From the NCBI GenBank assembly GCA_004794785.1, contig SJOL01004239.1:9824-73823 (forward strand): 64,000 nt of DNA, given 5' to 3'. Made by a program: the position numbers and the translations under genes. Below are positions 57,951-64,000 of the stretch, piece by piece. Origin of the DNA: Opisthorchis felineus (taxonomy: Eukaryota; Platyhelminthes; Trematoda; Opisthorchiida; Opisthorchiidae). Numbering within the stretch: the stretch's first letter is position 1; every line of letters starts with the position of its first letter. Below the pieces are notes generated by a model, which had not been told where the DNA came from, did not search any database, and was given only the letters and a program-made list of their open reading frames with translations.

Positions 57951-58685
57951 CACTCCCCAACCACTTCCATTTTCTTACTCAGCGACACGAATATGATCAT
58001 CAGTGTCGCGTTTTGCAGCAACGAACAGTGCAAATCCTCAGAGTCGTTCTTCCGGATAGACCCCACGAACTGCGACTATGCCAATTTGCCAGACACTGAC
58101 GAGAAAGCCCAGGAGAAAAGGATCAATTTAAGCGTATTTTGGACACAGTTTGATATGATTCCAGGTTCGCCCCTCGAAACCACATGTATTCTGGGTTGAC
58201 ATGGTCTTGGAAGGTCGTCTGTAAAGTATTAAATTACGAAACGACCAGGAATTCGGACGGCACTTCATAAGAGCGTGCAGCCAACTTCCATGAGCATGGC
58301 GATGATGGCAACGTAGCTACACTGCAGTTTATGTAAAATCGTGGGCCTTATAGGTGCTTAACGGACTGTAATACCAATTGATTCTCATATGACCGTGGCA
58401 GCGCGAGAGCCACTGTGGTCCACAGATGCAGCATTCCTCAGTGAAGGAAGCACTATTCTTGATTTGAACGACGCAGCCCAGCGCCGAAGACAGTGCGAGT
58501 GAAGGACAAATGCATAAGCGGAAGGTTCCAATTAAACAGGCGTACACAACAAGCATTCAATAATATGACGGCAATCGGGCTGGCAAGGAGTTCTTTGAAG
58601 CTGACTACCTGACAGCCAACGAAAATAAATGAGTCATTACAGTCCGGCCGCAGAAAGCTAACGACACCCATCCAACCGTATAAAG
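57951..58685. other. Unassigned stretch
   Basis: No gene or matched repeat. Confidence 0.35.
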
Positions 58686-58872
58686 ATCGTTCGGCTGTAG
58701 CACCCTTCCGGTGCCTAACTGCCATGCCACCCAAAGGAAGCACGAGGGCTGGGATGCTGCCAGGTTGCCCAAGCCTAGACAGGAGAAATCGAGAGGCAGA
58801 GGTCGGGTTCGAACCACGGACCTTCCGGTCAGTAAATTCGCGTTCTAACCACTGAGTCATCTCACCTCCCTA
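58686..58872 (-). repeat. tRNA-derived SINE, copy k
   Basis: On the - strand: GGTGAGATGACTCAGTGGTT head, B box GGTTCGAACCC near 58806-58816, the complete body, and the end GGGTGCTACAGCCGAACGAT. It belongs to the CGCGAATTTACTGACCGG subgroup. Confidence 0.83.
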
Positions 58873-59804
58873 TGAAGATGTACAAGAACTCACCAGGAAA
58901 CCGACGGGGTATGGTGTAAAGGAAAATATGTAAGTGGAATTCAAGAGTAGCCCTAACTGCATCACCGAAGGTAACCAGACAGACCGGGTGGCTTAATTAG
59001 TGTCGAAAAAAATGGACATATTGGTAAGCGATTGTACAGCAATGAGCAGTGATTACAATCGAACCACGGATGAAGGTCACACTAGGCTACTACTTAAGAG
59101 TAAATGGCTTGGATATGGTGGCCCCGGAACCTTCGCCTTTGCCGTACTCAAACGTATTATCCATTGGATTTTGACGTTCTCATAGTCGGATTCCATGTTG
59201 GCCACATTTGAAGATTTCGCTGACAACCTCGATTGCCCGTATCAGCGATGGTTTGGGGTAGACCACGGTTCCAGATTCCCCTCACCCAATCACTCCAGCT
59301 CTCGCTTTCCTCACTCTCTCAAGTTATCCGTTCGCATGTCTGTTCCCCTGATATACTAACTCGGTGTGGGCACGGCACAAATACAAACTTTGTCATCTGC
59401 CTTTGATGTAGCAGCAAGTGTTTGTTTGTTGCCATGATTTATCTCGATTTTGGATGAATTGAGTTCTGCTAAGTCGGAATACAATCGAGTAACAAGCACG
59501 TATATGTTTTGAGGTATGACGCGGACATAAACAACCCCAGAATATATGGTTGGAACAGTTCGAATGACTGATGATACTCGTAGAAACATATTCACTTAGA
59601 ATGAGAAATTCAGAGTATGCTGACGTTCTGAGTCGCAGACGGAAAGAGTTAAGAGCGTCCTGTGATACACACTTTAGTCTTAGACATTGGGTTATGGGCA
59701 ACCTCACACAGTTCTCGAGAACTGTGGATTGACGAATACATGACTCGACAGATACCATACACTCAGAAATGGAAAACGGCGTCAAGGTATGTAGCGCCAC
59801 TCAC
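58873..59804. other. Unassigned stretch, presumed intron (-)
   Basis: The - strand frame of 135 codons at 59393-59800 begins just inside the intron after the membrane exon donor. No motif was recognised. Confidence 0.3.
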
Positions 59805-59952
59805 TTCTTCGTTCCATTGGCGGCCAATCGATCCGTGTCCGATTGAGGTTGTCTGCGTCTTTGCAAAAGCATCGCAGCAATAATGACAAGCAAGACCAAC
59901 AACACGCATGCACACACGCCCAAAGAGATTGCCAAGCTGGTATAGGATACAG
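59805..59952 (-). CDS. Transmembrane exon of a single-pass receptor
   Basis: A 148-base exon on the - strand with a strong acceptor (CCTTTACTCCCCTATTCATTCCAG, given here as the tract before 59952) and donor GAA|GTGAGTGG. It enters in phase 1 and leaves in phase 2. It encodes VSYTSLAISLGVCACVLLVL, LVIIAAMLL and then QRRRQPQSDTDRLAANGTK. That is one hydrophobic helix of about 25 residues followed by a basic stop-transfer cluster, as in type I adhesion receptors. The exon upstream (60848-60974) ends in phase 1 if its weak donor is right. No downstream exon in matching phase has been identified with confidence. No family name is given. Confidence 0.5.
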
Positions 59953-60847
59953 CTGGAATGAATAGGGGAGTAAAGGAAACCAACAGCCTGTAAGTAGGTT
60001 AAATCGTGTGCAACCTGTCAAAAGTATTGCCCAGGAATAAATTTGTTTGTACGTAAGTGCCATGAAGAGCTGTTCAATAAGACGTGTAATAAAAGAATTT
60101 GGCATCAGATGGAATCGTATAAAAAACTATCCACTGAACGTACCAAATGAAATAAATACAAAATTCTGCTCTCTCCCTCTCTCGCTCTAGGTATCACTGT
60201 CCTGACAAACACAAACAATGGGAACTTGCCTGTTATATCAAGCAGCAGGAATAAACAAATGGTCGCTCAAACAACACTAGATGAGTTGACAATTATGGGC
60301 TATCAGCTTAACACTGCCTCCTTTCTTGTTCACCATCCATTCTTATACCCCCTGGCGTACACCGAGCCAAAAAACGTTCGGTTCAGGTTACACACGCGGC
60401 TCACCGCAAACCGCATTGCCAGTGGAGCGCGAAAGTTTATCAGCTTTGTTCAATGTAACAGGCAACCCCGGGAACGGATACCAGCTCATCCTTAGTCAGA
60501 TCATTATCCCGTGTTCCTCCTTACTCCACCTGTTGTTCCCCTAACCTCGACTTCTTGATAAAAACGAACGCTTTACGGACAGATATAAGAAACAGGCTGA
60601 CTGATGCTCACATACAGAAAATCACGAAGCTTCATTGATACGATGCACCAGTATCCGGGTCAAGCCCCCACTTGCTAGATAAACCAAGATAGATAAATAA
60701 AAATGATGAATGACCTAGGATGCCATTGATTTGCCGTAGTTTCGGGTAGACAACATGCTCGCGAATGTAGACAAAGTGTGATGTGGGAGGAGGCGCTCGA
60801 AGGTGACCGGATCGAAATCAGGGGGCTGATCAATAGTTCAGAAACAC
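59953..60847. other. Presumed intron (-); unexplained + strand acceptor
   Basis: A very good + strand acceptor-like tract (CTCTCCCTCTCTCGCTCTAG) ends at about 60190 and is followed by an open frame to 60495. A second + frame (60326-60544) contains LFNVTGNPGNGYQLILSQ. Without donors or motifs these are not called as genes. Confidence 0.3.
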
Positions 60848-60974
60848 AGATGCGATGGTGTGCTTCTCCAGTCACCGTGGTACACACGACCTGACCGTAG
60901 TGGCGTCGACCGGAGCCACGTAGGGTTATTTGCTGGACGGTCGACAAGAGGTGGACGGGAAACTCACTCAGCTG
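60848..60974 (-). CDS. Candidate exon: second half of an Ig-like domain
   Basis: The - strand frame reads QLSEFPVHLLSTVQQITLRG and then RRHYGQVVCTTVTGEAHHRI. The pattern L-x-I ... (Y)G-x-V-x-C-x-x-x-x-G resembles the E, F and G strands of an Ig domain, with the second conserved Cys. The acceptor (ATTGTGCAG) has a poor pyrimidine tract and the donor (ATCT|GTGTTT) is weak. The phase (1) does match the membrane exon at 59805-59952. The first half of the domain, with the Cys and Trp of strands B and C, was not found upstream. Confidence 0.28.
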
Positions 60975-62009
60975 CTGCACAATGGCGATGGACCGCGTCT
61001 AAGCCGTTGTATGATCAGCGCACATGGACCACACTGGTGGCATCAATACTTCATTCCTCCAATTTTTACAACTACCCTCCTCAGGAAGGGTTCAATGTGG
61101 TGAATAGGATCAAAAGTATACAGGGAACGTAGACGCAGTTGTATATTTCTGAATTTTTTTCAATAAAGGCAGACAGTGGATAAAATAGCAGTCACGTGAT
61201 TTTCTTCATCGTTTTGTACCAACAGATTAATAAGCCCAAATGGATTTGAGACTGAACTATCAAAGCACCATTAGACCGAAAACCCAAAGAGCCGCATCGA
61301 TTGCAAACATCCACATTCGCTAGTTTTCCGGACTACAACGAGGTCTTTTTCGCATGACTGAAATACTGATGTGTGAGGTGACTGATAAATTGAAAACACA
61401 TAGGTCTGTCACGACTTTAGGTTTAGTTTCTAACTCCATCATCAAGCTGAGTCAACAAATAAAATTCACACCCGATAGGTGTGAAGTTACGACGGAAATT
61501 TGGCTATATTGTAAATCAAACCAACAAGAAAATCGGGGATCCTGAGGAGAATAAAAATAGGCATTAGTAACACTGGTATTCTAGAATGCGTCCCTTGGGA
61601 ATACACGCTTTTAGCGGTTTTAAGCATCGGCAACGGTTTCAGTTTGGTTGAAACTCGTAGACGATGAGATGATTACATTAAAAAGAAAATAGTACACATA
61701 TATTAACAGGTATTAGCTTGAACAAGACAATAATTTCACCGGCCTATTTCGTTCATAAACAACTGTCATGTCAACCAATGATTTCGTCAGCTGATGTACT
61801 CCATCCGATGACATGGTTAACTTTATTTTGTCATGCATGCGCGTTGTTACTTGAAACAAGTGGTTTGAAGCATTCTTGACGTTCCAACAGTCGGCGTGTA
61901 CGGATGAAACGGATCTGTCTCATGAGCACCAATATTAGAAATCAAGTGATGGCTCCAAACAAGAGTTGAAGGAGACCGTCCCTTGGACTCTACCAAATGC
62001 TCTACCATG
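60975..62009. other. Unassigned stretch
   Basis: No supported exon on either strand and no matched repeat. Confidence 0.35.
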
Positions 62010-63955
62010 TGATGTCAATTGATACTGGAACGAGATAGAAAAACCTCTGCACAGTGCCGGGAGTTTTGCCCGTGGCAATGTGCTACCAGGCTCGCTCAAG
62101 TACTGCATATCAGACAGAACAGTGGCGCTCCTTCATTTTGGGAGAAGTTTTGCCGCCGGTCCGAACAAAATTTAGCCCGACGAATTATCAGACATCAAGT
62201 GAACCTTAGCGTGCGCGCCAGTCATGAAGCCCGGTAGAAAGCTGAGGAATGGAAAGAAGCGCGTAATGCCAGGAACGCCCAAAGATTACTTTAATTGATC
62301 CATACGACCGTTCCATCCATGCGAAACCATCAAGGATCAATATGGCGCAACAATCTTCAATGAGAGACGCCTCGAACGCTAAGCGGAGCATTTTAAACAC
62401 TTTTCATAGCCGCCTGCCGACATCCAGTCGGATTTCCGAACTGCAGTGAACCTAGAATACACTACGGCCTCGGACGTTCATGACTGTATATGTTCTCTCA
62501 AGCGCTACCAGCCTTCTGGTCCGAATGACCTCCACCCGCACAGAGGGACCAGCTTGATTATATAGTCGTAACGGAACACTTGACATCGCTTATCCTTCGT
62601 CGCCTTACGGTGGCCCGTGAAGCACTAACTCGAGAGCAGAAAACACGAGTCCGGCATGGTAGGAGTTGCTTTGACCGAATCTTCATAGCCCCTCAGGTGC
62701 TAGCACGACGCCATATGTATAAACGGTTCACAGTCCCTGGATTTCCAAGGCACATATGAACTCAGTTGCCTTAACACGCTTACTAAGCAAGGAATGTCCC
62801 AGAAGTTTGTCGATATAATAGGTTCTTTGTCTTTCCAGACTTCCGGGCATGTGAGTGTACGGGGAGGTCTCCAAAAGCTGGCGTACATGACAAGATGTCC
62901 GACAGGGACGCCCACTCTTTCCATTCCGAAGAAGTATTACAGCTGAACGATTATCATTATTATTATGTTATCGACGACATGAGAAGAATGCTGGAAGATC
63001 TTCAGAACCATGCTGTTCTAACAGTTATTGATGAAAGCGGATTGGATAAACCGACCAAGGTCATTAAATCCTTTCGCATGCGCCTGGCACCCACAAATTT
63101 CTGTCACTCAACACGCCACTTGCAATCCGAGGAGAGATACTCGAGATTTTGGAGCATTTTACATATCCTGGAAGTTGTACAAGTTCCGACTGCAGCGGGA
63201 CAGATGAAGTTAATGTACGAATATCTATGCCTGAGGTCGAGTTCGCTAATTTGAAACACCTCTTGCGTCAAAGCGGTATATCCCAGAATCTCAAGAGACA
63301 GGTGCATCAGGCTACAGTACGGGCTGTTTTGTTGTGCGGCTGTGAGACGTGGCCTCTGCGAGTAGCCGAACTGAGACGTCTTCAGATATCCGACAACCGT
63401 TGCCTGAGAACCATAGCTCGTGTAGGTTGGTGCCAGCGAGTCAGCAAGCAGACAACGCGTGTTCGGTTGTGCAACGGGGATATCCATCGAAGAATATGTC
63501 CAGTACCAGAAGCTTCAGCGGTTGGGCCATGCCGAATCACCGTTTGCGTACTGTTCTCCGCGCCCATTTCAGAGTGGGGCAATCAGAGAGATGGCCAAAC
63601 TTTGATCTGCAAGACGGGTATGAAAGAGATTACGAAAGGTCTGGGTGTTGCCAGTGCGACTAACCTTCCAGAATAGGGACCGCGTGATCCCCACTGCACC
63701 TGGTTTGAAACGCTTCAAGGTATGGCCGCCAATCTATATCAATGGTGTTCTTGTCAGTTTCTATCCAGATTGCCTGAATGAGTTTCTGCAAACGTAGGGA
63801 CCTCGGAATGGTTGTGACAGATTAGCAACAAGTCCTTCCCCAATCCGCTTTTATCATTTTCGCCAGAATAAGGCTTCCAAATAAATTATGGCTGTACGAA
63901 ACATTAGTGTTGAAGGCTTTGTCATGCTATTGATGATGATGATGACGGTTGCAAA
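62010..63955 (+). mobile_element. RTE-A retrotransposon, longest copy (reverse transcriptase to tail, decayed)
   Basis: Order of readable pieces: the pre-RT region (KDQYGATIFNER-like near 62333), LKRYQPSGPNDLHPH near 62500 (RT entry), a CPTGTPTLS word near 62905 where the RT palm motif GVRQGCPLSP is expected, VIDDMRRMLEDLQN near 62970, VIKSFRMRLAPTNFC near 63062, then [53 protein letters not shown] and [13 protein letters not shown]. The segment holding the YADD catalytic box is deleted. The 175-codon frame 63149-63676 covers most of the C-terminus. The 3' UTR carries AATAAA-like AAATAAATT near 63880 and ends in ATGATGATGATGACGG near 63933-63949. Confidence 0.78.
62922..62957 (+). repeat. SINE 3' end stump inserted in the RTE-A reverse transcriptase
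   Basis: GAAGTATTACAGCTGAACGA followed by TTATCATTATTATTATG is the SINE end plus an AT-rich tail. It lies between the CPTGTPTLS word and the VIDDMRR word, where the RTE-A protein should run on without a break. Confidence 0.5.
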
Positions 63956-64000
63956 AGTAGCTAAGCGATGTTTTCTCATGAGTTATGTCATATTTGCTAC

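Overview
This window reads as nuclear DNA of a flatworm. A digenean fluke is most likely, probably an opisthorchiid such as Clonorchis or Opisthorchis. That rests on exon structure with GT/AG introns of several kb, and on a dense mix of RTE-like non-LTR retrotransposons, Penelope-like elements (PLEs), a Ty3/Gypsy element and a tRNA-derived SINE. I recall the SINE's typical translation from predicted liver-fluke proteins; no search was run. There are no operons, bacterial genes, phage genes or CRISPR arrays.

Host genes are sparse. On the + strand three exons (7231-7404, 13448-13853, 19404-19738) join in frame. They encode the C-terminal part of a TMEM177-like protein, a mitochondrial inner-membrane protein linked to cytochrome c oxidase subunit 2 assembly. 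On the - strand, candidate exons at 60848-60974 (Ig-like half domain), 59805-59952 (transmembrane helix) and 34281-34898 (cytoplasmic tail with tyrosine motifs) may belong to one cell-surface receptor with an intron of about 25 kb. A separate membrane-protein end exon lies at 56309-56464 (-). A small ORF with a clear signal peptide lies at 21304-21693 (+).

Layout. 1-7.2 kb: RTE-like fragments, including an endonuclease domain at 4873-5510, with a SINE directly behind it. 7.2-19.7 kb: the TMEM177-like gene; its second intron holds two convergent PLE fragments, an RTE-A 3' end, a second repeat family (S2) and a SINE. 20-27 kb: foldback repeats, S2, split SINE pieces and two neighbouring RTE-B remnants. 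27.3-31.2 kb: one decayed Ty3/Gypsy element, broken inside the reverse transcriptase by a foreign segment and a 174-base assembly gap. 32.9-34.9 kb: a foldback repeat, the second copy of the segment that borders the gap, and the tyrosine-motif exon. 35-64 kb: mostly unassigned intergenic or intronic DNA with scattered SINEs, RTE-A and RTE-B ends and foldback elements. A decayed RTE-A copy reaches from about 62.0 kb to near the window end.

All transposon coding regions I could read carry stops, frameshifts or lost catalytic residues, so this is mainly a graveyard. The most notable structures are a modular palindromic foldback repeat, a short repeat lying upstream of both PLE fragments, and a 99.5% identical 373-bp segment at the assembly gap. 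I found no convincing new multi-gene system.
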